DNA of 64,000 bases. Origin: Eubacterium maltosivorans (GTDB lineage Bacteria; Bacillota; Clostridia; Eubacteriales; Eubacteriaceae). Below the pieces are notes generated by a model. It did not search any database. It was not told the DNA's origin and saw nothing but the letters and a program-made list of their open reading frames with translations. Positions 43,958-52,206 of the stretch are shown in pieces; within the stretch, counting starts at the first letter, position 1, and each line of letters opens with the position of its first letter. The stretch is from the NCBI RefSeq assembly GCF_002441855.2, contig NZ_CP029487.1:310001-374000 (forward strand), written 5' to 3'. The position numbers and the translations under genes were made by a program.

Positions 43958-44923
43958 ATGAAAAAATTGATTAATATGACAGTATTCAGCCATGATATGG
44001 ATCGGTTTGAAGATCGGGGGGCCTTGAAGGATTTTTACAAATCCCGCGGTCTGGACGGCCTGGAGCTTCAGGTATTGTGGAATGAGCGTCTTCCCGAGAA
44101 GATACCTCAGGAGGATGTTGTGGGCGTGCATCTGAGAATGTTCCCTTATTGGCTGGATCTATGGCGTAGTGATGAAGATGCCTTGCTGCAGGAGTTTGAT
44201 AAGCCGGAAAATTGGGAGGTATATTATGAGGGAAAGGATAAATCCAGTATCCTCAACCGCTTAGAAAAGGAACTGGACATAGCGCAGGCACTGAATGCCG
44301 AGTATGTGGTGTTCCATGTCTCGGACTGCCGTTTTACAGAAACTTATCACAATGTTTTTCATTATAGTGACGAGACAGTGATTGACGCAAGCTGTGAAGT
44401 GATCAACACGCTTTTGGACGGTAAAAATTACACATTTAAATTCCTGGTCGAAAATCTTTGGTGGCCAGGCCTGACCCTTACCCGACCGGAAATGACAGAA
44501 CGGCTGCTGAGGGGAATACATACCGCTCAAAAGGGGATTATGTTGGATACCGGCCATTTACTGCATACCAATTTAGAGCTGAGGACAGAAAAGGAAGGCA
44601 TTGACTACATCAATAAAATGCTCGACGCCCACGGACCGCTTTGCGATTATATCTGTGGGATGCACCTCCAGCAATCCCTCTCAGGGGCCTATGTCCAGAA
44701 AATTGCCCAGAATCCGCCGGATTTAAAAGAGTCGTTCTGGGATCGTTTTTGTCAGTGTTCAGAGCATATTTTTAATATTGACGCCCATCTGCCCTTCACA
44801 CACCCAGAAGTAAATGCACTGATACAGAGAATATCGCCCGAATACCTGACGCTGGAGCTTGTGAGCGCCGACTCGGTTGAGCATGGGCAGAAGCTGGATA
44901 GGCAGCTCATGGCCTTAAAGTAG
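43958..44923 (+). CDS. TIM-barrel protein (AP endonuclease 2 / sugar isomerase-like)
   Basis: A 321-residue cytoplasmic protein that looks like the xylose-isomerase/AP-endonuclease-2 fold. Beta-strand pieces are YVVFHVSDCRFTETYH, FLVENLWWPGLTLTRPEM (metal Glu), GIMLDTGHLLHTN (Asp-x-x-His) and ICGMHLQQSLSG. The metal-ligand pattern E...DxxH...H is visible. The enzymatic role is unknown. It is the last gene before the first cobalamin riboswitch. Confidence 0.72.
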   Translation: MKKLINMTVFSHDMDRFEDRGALKDFYKSRGLDGLELQVLWNERLPEKIPQEDVVGVHLRMFPYWLDLWRSDEDALLQEFDKPENWEVYYEGKDKSSILNRLEKELDIAQALNAEYVVFHVSDCRFTETYHNVFHYSDETVIDASCEVINTLLDGKNYTFKFLVENLWWPGLTLTRPEMTERLLRGIHTAQKGIMLDTGHLLHTNLELRTEKEGIDYINKMLDAHGPLCDYICGMHLQQSLSGAYVQKIAQNPPDLKESFWDRFCQCSEHIFNIDAHLPFTHPEVNALIQRISPEYLTLELVSADSVEHGQKLDRQLMALK

Positions 44924-44942
44924 CATTCTCTGGCGCTTTTTC

Positions 44943-44971
44943 TTGACAAAAACGGCAGAAAGCGATATGAT
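44943..44971 (+). promoter_or_regulatory. Promoter of riboswitch transcript 1
   Basis: TTGACA (44943-44948), a 17-bp spacer, then TATGAT (44966-44971). Confidence 0.85.
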
Positions 44972-44983
44972 AAAGAAAATTTA

Positions 44984-45160
44984 ATCGTGAAACTGTTCTG
45001 TGTAATGGGAAAAGGGTGTGACTCCCTTGCTGTAATCGCAGCTGTAATGCAAAATGCCTCTCAAATAACCACTGCCTGTGGGCGGGAAGGGAGAAGGATG
45101 ATATTGCAGAGCCAGAAGACCGACTCAGAAGCAGGTTCTTAAAGCTCCGATTTAGAGTAA
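44984..45160 (+). ncRNA. Cobalamin riboswitch 1
   Basis: The B12-box AGCCAGAAGACC is at 45110-45121, preceded by the conserved core elements: GTGTAATGGGAAAAGGGTG with CTCCCTTGCTGTAATCGCAGCTGTAA at about 45000-45050, then CCACTGCCTGTGGGCGGGAAGG at 45070-45091. A terminator stem follows at 45195-45222, before the first gene. B12 binding is expected to favour that terminator and so repress the two downstream genes. Confidence 0.88.
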
Positions 45161-45194
45161 TAGGACAAACCACAAGCAGTCTCGTGTCTTTTTA

Positions 45195-45223
45195 CCTTCT
45201 CTGAATCAGAGAAGGTTTTTTTG
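45195..45223 (+). terminator. Riboswitch-controlled terminator 1
   Basis: CCTTCTCTGA / TCAGAGAAGG stem followed by T7, located between the aptamer and the ribosome site of the next gene. Confidence 0.88.
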
Positions 45224-45250
45224 TGGCCAAAGGAGCGGGAAAGGAAAACA

Positions 45251-45778
45251 ATGACAAAATATGATTTAGTCCTCCAGCTTCAAGAGGAAGCCGAAATGTT
45301 TGATCTGGAGGTTTTGATGCAGCAGCGCGAGGAGGTACAGAAGATTAAGTATAAGCCGGGGACGCTGGCACACCAGACCATGCTCAATACCATTTACAAT
45401 GTAACAGCGTTGATCAGCCTGAAGACAGAGGCTCTGGAAAACTGCGCCATAAAAAGCATCAGTGAAAAGCGGTTACTTGCCTTTGAACGCCTGATTGACC
45501 AATACCTGGAAGATTATGCCCTTGGAGGAGAGCTGCAGAGAAGCATGATCAAGCTCGCGTGTACTTATTTGGCTTTTATCGAAGAAAAACCTCTCCACCC
45601 TGTAGGAAGCCACTTTGACGGACAGTTTCTGGAGCAGCAGTTTGATCAGTATTACTGTCCTCAAAAGGCCAGAGAGCTACGCAATCCGGACGCACTCTGT
45701 CATTTCTGCAGTGCTCACTGCAAAGAGACGCCGGAGACTGGGGATTGTGCTACGGCAGAGAATCGCATCAGTGTGTAA
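45251..45778 (+). CDS. Cys-rich-tail protein under B12 control (possibly DUF2115-like)
   Basis: A 175-residue protein; ATG 45251 has AAGGA 5 bp upstream. A TTG 30 bp earlier lies in the terminator and was rejected. The body is helical (LVLQLQEEAEMFDLEVLMQQREEV, TMLNTIYNVTALISLK). The last 40 residues have CPQKARELRN, LCHFCSAHCKET and GDC, a likely metal site. The layout resembles DUF2115/UPF0305 proteins, though I am unsure. It is co-transcribed with the DUF2284 gene 24 bp downstream. A role in corrinoid or cobalt handling is inferred from regulation only. Confidence 0.6.
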   Translation: MTKYDLVLQLQEEAEMFDLEVLMQQREEVQKIKYKPGTLAHQTMLNTIYNVTALISLKTEALENCAIKSISEKRLLAFERLIDQYLEDYALGGELQRSMIKLACTYLAFIEEKPLHPVGSHFDGQFLEQQFDQYYCPQKARELRNPDALCHFCSAHCKETPETGDCATAENRISV

Positions 45779-45802
45779 AGCCGTTTTAGATTTGAGGTAA
45801 CA

Positions 45803-46384
45803 ATGGATAATTTGAGAACAGCATTTAATACGAATGAAAAAATCATGAATCATCCGAGTGTGTTTATGCACCCATCACCGCAGGAAATGGGTGTGAACGA
45901 ATGCGCTTTTTCAACGACCGATCAGCTGCTTTTTTCAGACCAGACGCGGACTCTGTGCGAGCACAACAGCTGCGGACAATTTGACGCGACATGGGCGTGC
46001 CCTCCGGCTGTGGGAAGCTATGAAAGCTGTGTGCTGAAATGTCTCTCCTATAAAAATGTGCTGATTTTTTCTACCGTCGCGGATTTGAAAGGGCGCTATA
46101 ACGCAAGGGGCTGGCAGGATGCCCGTATCAGACACGAGGCAGTCACGGCCAGAGTAGCTCAGCAGTTTCGGACACATCGGCCGAACAGTCTCGTATTGTC
46201 GACAGAAGGGTGTCTGGTCTGTGACGCGTGCACCTACCCACACGAGCCTTGCCGGTATCCAGATAAGCTCTTTCCCTCAGTGGAGGGGTATGGGATTATT
46301 GTAATGGATATTGTGATCAAAACTGGCCTGCGTTATACCCATGGCCCGGAAACCCTGACGTATTTCAGCTTTATTCTTTTTTAA
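45803..46384 (+). CDS. DUF2284 predicted metal-binding protein
   Basis: A 193-residue cytoplasmic protein with the cysteine pattern of DUF2284: LCEHNSCGQFDATWACPPAVG at about residues 50-70 and EGCLVCDACTYPHEPCRYPDKLFPSVEGYGI at about 133-163. The cysteines could bind an Fe-S cluster or metal. DUF2284 genes in acetogens and methanogens are often near corrinoid methyltransferases, which fits the cobalamin riboswitch here. Biochemical function is not established. Confidence 0.85.
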   Translation: MDNLRTAFNTNEKIMNHPSVFMHPSPQEMGVNECAFSTTDQLLFSDQTRTLCEHNSCGQFDATWACPPAVGSYESCVLKCLSYKNVLIFSTVADLKGRYNARGWQDARIRHEAVTARVAQQFRTHRPNSLVLSTEGCLVCDACTYPHEPCRYPDKLFPSVEGYGIIVMDIVIKTGLRYTHGPETLTYFSFILF

Positions 46385-46554
46385 GACAAGCACAAAATCC
46401 TTTTTGTTATCATTTAAGTCTTTATCAATTTAGAAAGATTTGATATAATGAATAACCATAAAAGGAGGTATGAAGCCTTTGGGTTTTATAAAATCGAGTT
46501 GACTAAAATACAAATGCGCAAGGACAGCAGGCCCGAAGGATATAAAACATAAAT

Positions 46555-47307
46555 ATGACAAAAAAGAAAGTGAAGAAAAAAAGAAGCGCTGTGCGTGTCG
46601 TTGGTGACATTGTCATCATTTTGATCATTCTCGCCCTTTTAGGGGCGGCAGGGTGGATGCTTTATAAAGAGTTCTTTCCAAACAACACACCGATTCTTAA
46701 AATGCAGGTCATAAACCGCGAGGATAACAGCATCGACTGGGCGGCATTGCGTGAGGTAAACCCGGAAACCGTTGGCTGGCTGAGTATTGAAGGGACAAAT
46801 ATCGATACCCCTGTAGTACAGACAACCGATAATGATAAATATTTGTATACCTCATTCAACGGCGAGTCGGATGAAAGAGGCGTTCCCTTTTTAGATATGA
46901 ATTACAAGTGGCAGCCCAGAAGCCAGAATTCGCTGATTTATGGGCATAGCACCATGCGCAGCGGCGTGCATGTCATGTTTGACGATTTGCTTTATTACTA
47001 TAAAGACCCAAATTTTATTACAGAGCACAATAAAATTGTTTACAGAAGACCGCCAGAACTGGGCGGTGACGGCGTTTGGGAGATCTTTGCCGTGCTGGTG
47101 GTTGAGCAGGACTATGATTACAGACAGCTGGAATTTGCCGACGATGAAAGTTTTCTGGCCTATTACCAAAACATAAAAAACCAGAGCATTGTCGCGACCG
47201 ATGTGAATGTACAGCCAGGTGATGAGATCCTTACACTGTCCACCTGTATCTTTAATGTCGGACTGAACGATGGCCGTTTAGCCGTAATTGCCCGTCGTGT
47301 TTCATAA
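46555..47307 (+). CDS. Class B sortase (second of two)
   Basis: A 250-residue membrane-anchored transpeptidase. It has a basic N-terminus (TKKKVKKKRSAVRVV), a TM helix at about residues 18-38 (IVIILIILALLGAAGWMLY), catalytic His in SLIYGHSTM, Cys in LTLSTCIF and Arg in GRLAVIARR. An in-frame stop lies 12 bp upstream, so ATG 46555 is the first possible start; the ribosome site (AAGGA at 46536-46540) is rather far. No LPXTG-type substrate gene is nearby. It shares architecture with the sortase at 12.4 kb. Confidence 0.92.
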   Translation: MTKKKVKKKRSAVRVVGDIVIILIILALLGAAGWMLYKEFFPNNTPILKMQVINREDNSIDWAALREVNPETVGWLSIEGTNIDTPVVQTTDNDKYLYTSFNGESDERGVPFLDMNYKWQPRSQNSLIYGHSTMRSGVHVMFDDLLYYYKDPNFITEHNKIVYRRPPELGGDGVWEIFAVLVVEQDYDYRQLEFADDESFLAYYQNIKNQSIVATDVNVQPGDEILTLSTCIFNVGLNDGRLAVIARRVS

Positions 47308-47330
47308 AAACAACGCCGGGTCAAAAAATG

Positions 47331-47368
47331 TTACAAAAGCCGTATCATTGTGAATACGGCTTTTTTTA
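47331..47368. terminator. Terminator between sortase and LysR genes
   Basis: AAAAGCCGTAT / ATACGGCTTTTTTT. It can serve both convergent genes. Confidence 0.88.
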
Positions 47369-47373
47369 CTTTC

Positions 47374-48312
47374 TCAGTCCCATTTTTCAAAGGATTTTAT
47401 CTTTTCGGTCAGGACCTTAATATATTTCTCGCCGATGGCGCTTAAGCTGTGCTCGTTTCTGAGAATATATCCGGCGTGGAGCCGCTGGTCGTTGTCTAAA
47501 AAACGGACAGCCCTTACTTCACTCATGTTGGAATGCATACGGTCAGCATCGCTGTTGGTCAGGTCAGGGCCGATGCTGAAGCAGTTTGTGCCGCGGACAA
47601 GGGCGATTTTGGAGCATCGGTCAATGACATGAATGTTTTTATCCCAGATTTCATTAAACAAGATTTCCTCAGAAAAATGCAGCATGTTGTCCTCGCCCTG
47701 GTCATAGGTTACGAAGGGGTATTCTTTGAGCATATCCAGCGTCAGGGAGGTGTTTCCGCTCAGGGGGTGCTTTTTCCGCAGGAAAACATAAATGGTGAGC
47801 TGCCCCAGCTCACAGAAGGTTAAATTACTGGAATCAAGGAGCTTCTGCATGGTGTTGAGATAGTGCTCGTTAATACATAAAATACCAAGCTCACTGCGCC
47901 TGGACGCCACATCGTGTATGACCTCATGGGTTGGGCACTCGCGGATGGCGATGTCATAATGCCTGAGTTCAAGGTCCTCGACAATCTGTATGAAGGACAT
48001 GACCGAGAAGGGAAGGCGTTGAGTGGAAACAGAAAAACGCATGGGCAGGGTTTTTCGGTGCTTGTACCGCCTTTCAAGATATTCGCTCTGCTCCACAATA
48101 TCCTTGGCGTGGTTTAGAAAGTCTTGTCCCTCAAAGGTGACCTCAATGCCACGGTTATTTCGTCTGAAAATTGAGATGCCAAGCTGCTGCTCCACCTCAC
48201 GCACCGCTGTTGAAAGCGTTGACTGTGAGACAAAAAGAGACTTGGCGGCAGCGGAGATCGAGTGGTGCTTTGCGATCTCGACAATGTATTTCATGTTTTG
48301 CATAGAGATCAT
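47374..48312 (-). CDS. LysR-family transcriptional regulator
   Basis: A 312-residue regulator; start 48312 chosen behind AGAGGAAAGGA (a 20-codon upstream extension is open but has no ribosome site). The winged HTH is MKYIVEIAKHHSISAAAKSLFVSQSTLSTAVREVEQQLGISIFRR, then a linker helix and a periplasmic-binding-like co-inducer domain from about residue 90. It is divergent from the second cobalamin riboswitch operon, whose promoter contains a TATCA-N7-TGATA dyad. It is therefore a good candidate activator or repressor of the nitrogenase-like operon. Confidence 0.93.
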   Translation of the reverse strand: MISMQNMKYIVEIAKHHSISAAAKSLFVSQSTLSTAVREVEQQLGISIFRRNNRGIEVTFEGQDFLNHAKDIVEQSEYLERRYKHRKTLPMRFSVSTQRLPFSVMSFIQIVEDLELRHYDIAIRECPTHEVIHDVASRRSELGILCINEHYLNTMQKLLDSSNLTFCELGQLTIYVFLRKKHPLSGNTSLTLDMLKEYPFVTYDQGEDNMLHFSEEILFNEIWDKNIHVIDRCSKIALVRGTNCFSIGPDLTNSDADRMHSNMSEVRAVRFLDNDQRLHAGYILRNEHSLSAIGEKYIKVLTEKIKSFEKWD

Positions 48313-48397
48313 ATTTATACTATTCCTTTCCTCTGTTTTAATTATACTATCAAAAAATACGATAGCTGGCAATCAAAAATTGAGTTAATTGCAGTGG

Positions 48398-48426
48398 TTG
48401 TGAATTATCAGATATCGTGATATAAT
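48398..48426 (+). promoter_or_regulatory. Promoter of the nitrogenase-like operon with LysR-type dyad
   Basis: TTGTGA (48398-48403), a 17-bp spacer, then TATAAT (48421-48426). Inverted repeat TATCA-N7-TGATA (48406-48410, 48418-48422) covers the spacer and reaches the -10. It lies 90 bp from the divergent LysR gene. Confidence 0.75.
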
Positions 48427-48446
48427 ATAGCAAAATTACATAGAAG

Positions 48447-48592
48447 ACTTGTTGCATGAAAACCGGTGAGAATCCGGTACGGTGCCGCCACTGTAAGGGG
48501 GAGCCGCTGTAAGTTTTATCAACACTGGAGAGCATTCTCTGGGAAGTTGTTACAGCTGGCAATGAACCCAAGTCAGGATATTTCAACATTTC
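48447..48592 (+). ncRNA. Cobalamin riboswitch 2
   Basis: The core is recognisable: TGAAAACCGGTGAGAATCCGGTACGGTGCCGCCACTGTAAGGGGGAGCCG at about 48456-48504 (GGTGAGAATCC and GCCGCCACTGT are diagnostic), then CACTGG...TCTGGGAAG at 48523-48546 and the B12 box AAGTCAGGATA at 48570-48580. It precedes a terminator and the NifH-like gene. Confidence 0.93.
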
Positions 48593-48645
48593 TTGTCTAT
48601 ACCTAACCTAACGGATCATTAGGAGAGGGTGTTGCTTATGTTGAG

Positions 48646-48683
48646 GAACTCTTCTGATGAATCGGTCAGAAGAGTTTTTTTTA
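48646..48683 (+). terminator. Riboswitch-controlled terminator 2
   Basis: Perfect 10-bp stem ACTCTTCTGA / TCAGAAGAGT (48648-48657, 48666-48675) followed by T8, directly before the NifH-like ribosome site. It would stop transcription when B12 is bound. Confidence 0.92.
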
Positions 48684-48694
48684 TGGGAGAAATT

Positions 48695-49552
48695 ATGGAA
48701 AAGAGCAGTAAGAGAATCGCGTTTTATGGAAAGGGCGGTATTGGAAAGTCGACCATTGCGGCCAATGTTTCCGCCGCTTTCGCAAAAATGGGGAAAAGGG
48801 TGCTTCACATCGGCTGTGATCCTAAGTCGGATTCAACCCGGTGCCTGATGAGAAAGCGGATTCCCACAGTCATCCAAAAGCTGAATGAAAAAGGAGAACA
48901 GGTGACGGTACAGGATATCCTGTTTATGGGAGAGACGGGGGTGGCATGTGTAGAGGCTGGAGGACCGGAGGCAGGCATTGGCTGTGCGGGAATGGGGATC
49001 TCTACTACCCTGGAGACCCTTGAAAAGCTGGGAATATTTGAAGAGAGCTGGGATTTAATCCTCTATGATGTTTTAGGCGATGTGGTCTGCGGTGGATTTT
49101 CAATGCCTATGAGAAAAAAGTGTGTGGATCAGGTGTATATTGTCACCTCCTCTGAGCTGATGTCGCTTTACGCCGCCAATAATATCATGATGAGCATTGT
49201 GCGGTATTCTGCCCGGGCACAGCCCCTGCTTGGCGGACTGATCCATAACCGGGCCAGGCCTGGTACAGACCATCGGGCTGTCGAGCGCTTTGGTGAGCTG
49301 ACAGGCAGCCTGATTGCGGCCTCTGTCAGCCAAAGTGATACGCTTCGGCTTGCCGACTATCAGAAGACAACTGTTTTTGAGCAGGACGAAGGTGAAGCAC
49401 TGCAAAAAAGTTTTATGACACTGGCCAGAGCCATAGCCCGTCAGGAGGCCGGGACACTCCCGAAACCCCTTTCTGATGCAGAGATGGACAGTCTGGGCGA
49501 AATACTCTATCAGTTTGAGAAGGAGAACCATCATGAGCACAGCAACGGTTGA
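48695..49552 (+). CDS. NifH-like ATP-dependent reductase (nitrogenase-like, component 2)
   Basis: A 285-residue [4Fe-4S] P-loop ATPase expected to be a homodimer feeding electrons to the downstream component 1. It has Walker A YGKGGIGKST (residues 11-20), switch-type CDPKSDST (41-48), and cluster ligands Cys97 (GGPEAGIGCAGMG) and Cys132 (DVLGDVVCGGFSMPMR), at the same numbering as classic NifH. Position 100, Arg in NifH (the docking and ADP-ribosylation site), is Met here. Start 48695 follows GGGAGA; the open frame upstream crosses the terminator and was rejected. It is not a true nitrogenase: nif assembly genes are absent. Confidence 0.9.
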   Translation: MEKSSKRIAFYGKGGIGKSTIAANVSAAFAKMGKRVLHIGCDPKSDSTRCLMRKRIPTVIQKLNEKGEQVTVQDILFMGETGVACVEAGGPEAGIGCAGMGISTTLETLEKLGIFEESWDLILYDVLGDVVCGGFSMPMRKKCVDQVYIVTSSELMSLYAANNIMMSIVRYSARAQPLLGGLIHNRARPGTDHRAVERFGELTGSLIAASVSQSDTLRLADYQKTTVFEQDEGEALQKSFMTLARAIARQEAGTLPKPLSDAEMDSLGEILYQFEKENHHEHSNG

Positions 49553-51077
49553 GAAAGCACAGCCAGGAATGGGAGATGAAGCGCTGTCCAGACTTCTTTT
49601 CCAAACTGAAGGTGTGCGCGTTCTGGCAGTGGGGCCGCCGGCCTGTCTCCGAATTCTTTATTTCAGGGCAATGGAGAAAGAAGCCCTCAGCCGCCTGAGA
49701 CTCTGTCCAGTCTCCAGGCTAGAGTATACACTTGGCAGCTGCGCGCACAGAGTCCGCGGTATGCTCGAGGAGCTTGTTACGACCAGAGGGACAAAGGGGG
49801 TGGTGCTCTATGTTTCCTGTCCAGATATTCTTATACAGACCGATTTTGAGACGCTGGTATCAGAAGCGGATAATCCTTATAATGTGCCGGTCGCTGTTTT
49901 CAGACGGGGTCCTATGGAAAAACGGAAGAAAAAGTCTGTGGAACGGCTTGAAGAAATCATTCAGGGATTTGGACACGCTCAGGAAAACCACAAAGAAGGA
50001 AAAGAGGAGCGCCTCTGTCCGCTGCCGCCTCTGGCAGCAGATTACAGCGGCGCGCTGACTGCTTTTGAAGGGGACCGCTCGATCTGCGCCTGTCTGGTAA
50101 CAGGCGCGGGCTGTGCCTCCTGTCCACGGTCCATTGATGATTTCAGAGAACAGCCTTTCTGGTATTCAAGAATGAACGACCTCCAGGTGACACTTGGCGC
50201 GGCTGAGAGCATCGAGAAGGGCATAGACGCCGTCATGCAGGAAGAAAACAGGCAGTCTGCGTTCATTGTGGGCACACCGCTAACTGTTATGACGGGTCTT
50301 GACGACAGCTCTTTTCCTTCGCTTAAGGAAAAAATATTCATCCAGACCAACGGCTTTCAAGACGCCCTTGAGGGAACACAGCAAGCGCTATCCAACGTTT
50401 CAAGAAAGCAGATGCGGCGTTGTAAGCGCACCGAAAAGCGAATCAATTTTGTGGGGTATACGCCCTTTGTTTTTGGAAACCAGCGGCAGTTTGCTGCGCT
50501 GGTACGTGAGCTTGCCCAACTGGGCTATGCTGTCTGCTGGCTGGGAGGCGGAAAGCTTGCTGAACTTAGAGAAGCGCCCAAAGCGAGTGTCAACTGGGTT
50601 ATCTCAGAAGTGGGCCTTGAGCTGGCGAAGTGGATGGAAAAACAGTATGGTACGCCGTGGTTTTATCAGATGCCTGTTAGCGTGAGCGGTGTCAGGGCCG
50701 CTTATCAATATCTGGAAAGCATAACAGGAGACGCTGCGTTCCGGAGATGCCCCCAGGACACAGTGCCTTTTAAGCGGGAGCAGAGAAATGCAGTGATGAT
50801 AGGGGATCATGAGCTGAACCGGCAGATGAGTACGGCCCTGAAAAATGAATTTTATGTTGAGTGCGCCATTGTCGAAAAGCTTCCTTCCCAGTGGGGTCTT
50901 GCCGGAGAAGTGGATTATGTTGTCGCGGATCCGCTGTATTTTCAGTATCTTCCTGAAAATACAGCGGTTAAGGTTCCCTTGCCCTTCCCAGCCCTCAGTG
51001 GAAACCGTTATATAAAGGGGGATTACTGTATTATCGGCCGAGAAGGCTGTCAGTATTTAAAACAGTTTTTTATGTAA
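49533..51077 (+). CDS. Nitrogenase component 1-like protein (single NifD/NifK homologue)
   Basis: A 514-residue protein; ATG 49533 lies inside the end of the NifH-like gene (20-bp overlap) behind AAGGAGAA. Near the N-terminus LAVGPPACLRIL (Cys38) and YVSCPDILIQTDFETLV (Cys96) align with two of the three P-cluster cysteine positions of NifD/K. Extra cysteines occur at 58, 70 and in ICACLVTGAGCASCPRS (185-197). Later parts have NFVGYTPFVFGNQRQFAALVRELAQLGYAVCWLGGG, the second Rossmann-like domain. Only one subunit gene exists, suggesting a homodimer as in CfbD. The substrate is unknown; the riboswitch and importer context suggests a corrinoid, tetrapyrrole or metal complex. Confidence 0.8.
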   Translation: MSTATVEKAQPGMGDEALSRLLFQTEGVRVLAVGPPACLRILYFRAMEKEALSRLRLCPVSRLEYTLGSCAHRVRGMLEELVTTRGTKGVVLYVSCPDILIQTDFETLVSEADNPYNVPVAVFRRGPMEKRKKKSVERLEEIIQGFGHAQENHKEGKEERLCPLPPLAADYSGALTAFEGDRSICACLVTGAGCASCPRSIDDFREQPFWYSRMNDLQVTLGAAESIEKGIDAVMQEENRQSAFIVGTPLTVMTGLDDSSFPSLKEKIFIQTNGFQDALEGTQQALSNVSRKQMRRCKRTEKRINFVGYTPFVFGNQRQFAALVRELAQLGYAVCWLGGGKLAELREAPKASVNWVISEVGLELAKWMEKQYGTPWFYQMPVSVSGVRAAYQYLESITGDAAFRRCPQDTVPFKREQRNAVMIGDHELNRQMSTALKNEFYVECAIVEKLPSQWGLAGEVDYVVADPLYFQYLPENTAVKVPLPFPALSGNRYIKGDYCIIGREGCQYLKQFFM

Positions 51078-51098
51078 TTAAAAATAAAGGAGTTTAAA

Positions 51099-52187
51099 AT
51101 GAAAAAAACATGGTTAAAAGCAGCAGGCCTGTGTCTGGCTGTCAGTTTGATTTTTGGAGGCTGCGCCAGCAGCGGAAAAACCGCGGAGAGTACCGACAAA
51201 GCCGAGGCGCGTGTTATAACCGATGAGGGCGGTAACCAGGTAGAGCTGCCGGAAAAGATTACAAAGGTAGCCATCACCCCGATTCCATGGGCATCGGCTG
51301 TGTGGACGGTTGACGGGGGAAGTGACAGGATTGTGTCCATTAACCCCAGCGCGATGGCCCAGTATAAAAAAAGCTTTATGACCAAACTTGCGCCGGAATT
51401 TGCAGAGATTTCCACTGGAGAAATCTCCCAGGATTTTTCCATTAATATCGAGGAACTGATGAAGCTTTCGCCAGAGGTGGCGTTTATCTGGAATGACCAG
51501 GAGGCCGAGGCCGAAAAGCTGAAAGCGGTTGGTATTACGCCTGTTATGTTAAACTATGCCGAAAACCTTGAGAACCTGAAAAAGGATTTAACACTGGTGG
51601 GAAAGGTTCTGGACAAGGAGGATTTTGCCCAGAAGCTCATCGATTACCACAATGATACCGAGACGTATTTTACCAATAAAAAGGATCAGGTTGCCGCGGC
51701 AGATCAAAAGAGCGTTCTCTACCTGCAGAATAAGAAACTGAGCGTAGCGGGGTCAAAAAACATTAATAACTATCTGCTTGAGCTGACAGGCGGCCGGAAT
51801 GTTGCCGCTGGTTTAGAGAAAAAGTGGGCAGAGGTAAATATGGAGCAGATTATGGAATGGAACCCTGAGATTATCTACCTTTCAAATTTTGACGATACCA
51901 TGCCAGAGGATTTGTATGAAAATAAAATCGAAGGACAGGACTGGAGCAATATCGACGCGGTCAAAAACCACCGCGTTTACAAAACACCAGTAGGGATTCT
52001 GCGCTGGGATGCCCCCTGTGTGGAGACGCCGCTGATGCTCAAGTGGATGGGTAGCATCCAGCAGCCGGAAATCTTTTCAGATTATGATATCCGGAGTGAC
52101 ATTAAGGATTTTTACAAAAAGTTTTTTGATTACAATTTAGCCGATGAAGAGATTGACGCCATTTATAATGTGAAAGTAAACCAGTAA
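51099..52187 (+). CDS. FecB/BtuF-type substrate-binding lipoprotein
   Basis: A 362-residue exported protein. Signal peptide KTWLKAAGLCLAVSLIFGGC with lipobox FGGC, then an acidic linker and a class III binding fold: VITDEGGNQVELPEKITKVAI (entry strand), VAFIWNDQEAEAEKLKAVGITPVML, and NMEQIMEWNPEIIYLSN. Class III proteins bind B12, haem or metal-siderophore complexes. It lies 21 bp after the component 1-like gene and 19 bp before its permease. With the riboswitch it is probably a corrinoid or related complex binder. Confidence 0.9.
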   Translation: MKKTWLKAAGLCLAVSLIFGGCASSGKTAESTDKAEARVITDEGGNQVELPEKITKVAITPIPWASAVWTVDGGSDRIVSINPSAMAQYKKSFMTKLAPEFAEISTGEISQDFSINIEELMKLSPEVAFIWNDQEAEAEKLKAVGITPVMLNYAENLENLKKDLTLVGKVLDKEDFAQKLIDYHNDTETYFTNKKDQVAAADQKSVLYLQNKKLSVAGSKNINNYLLELTGGRNVAAGLEKKWAEVNMEQIMEWNPEIIYLSNFDDTMPEDLYENKIEGQDWSNIDAVKNHRVYKTPVGILRWDAPCVETPLMLKWMGSIQQPEIFSDYDIRSDIKDFYKKFFDYNLADEEIDAIYNVKVNQ

Positions 52188-52206
52188 AATTTGAAGGGGA
52201 GAGAAT

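Noticed and set aside
46470-46500. Nine-codon leader peptide before the second sortase
   Set aside because: AGGAGG is only 1 bp from the ATG, and nothing downstream suggests attenuation.
48629-48694. Upstream start for the NifH-like protein
   Set aside because: It would place translation inside the riboswitch terminator stem; 48695 has a ribosome site and the family N-terminus.
48695-51077. True nitrogenase or F430 synthase (CfbCD)
   Set aside because: Only one component 1 gene, no nifK/E/N/B or Cfb partners, and the importer plus B12 riboswitch context differ; kept as nitrogenase-like.
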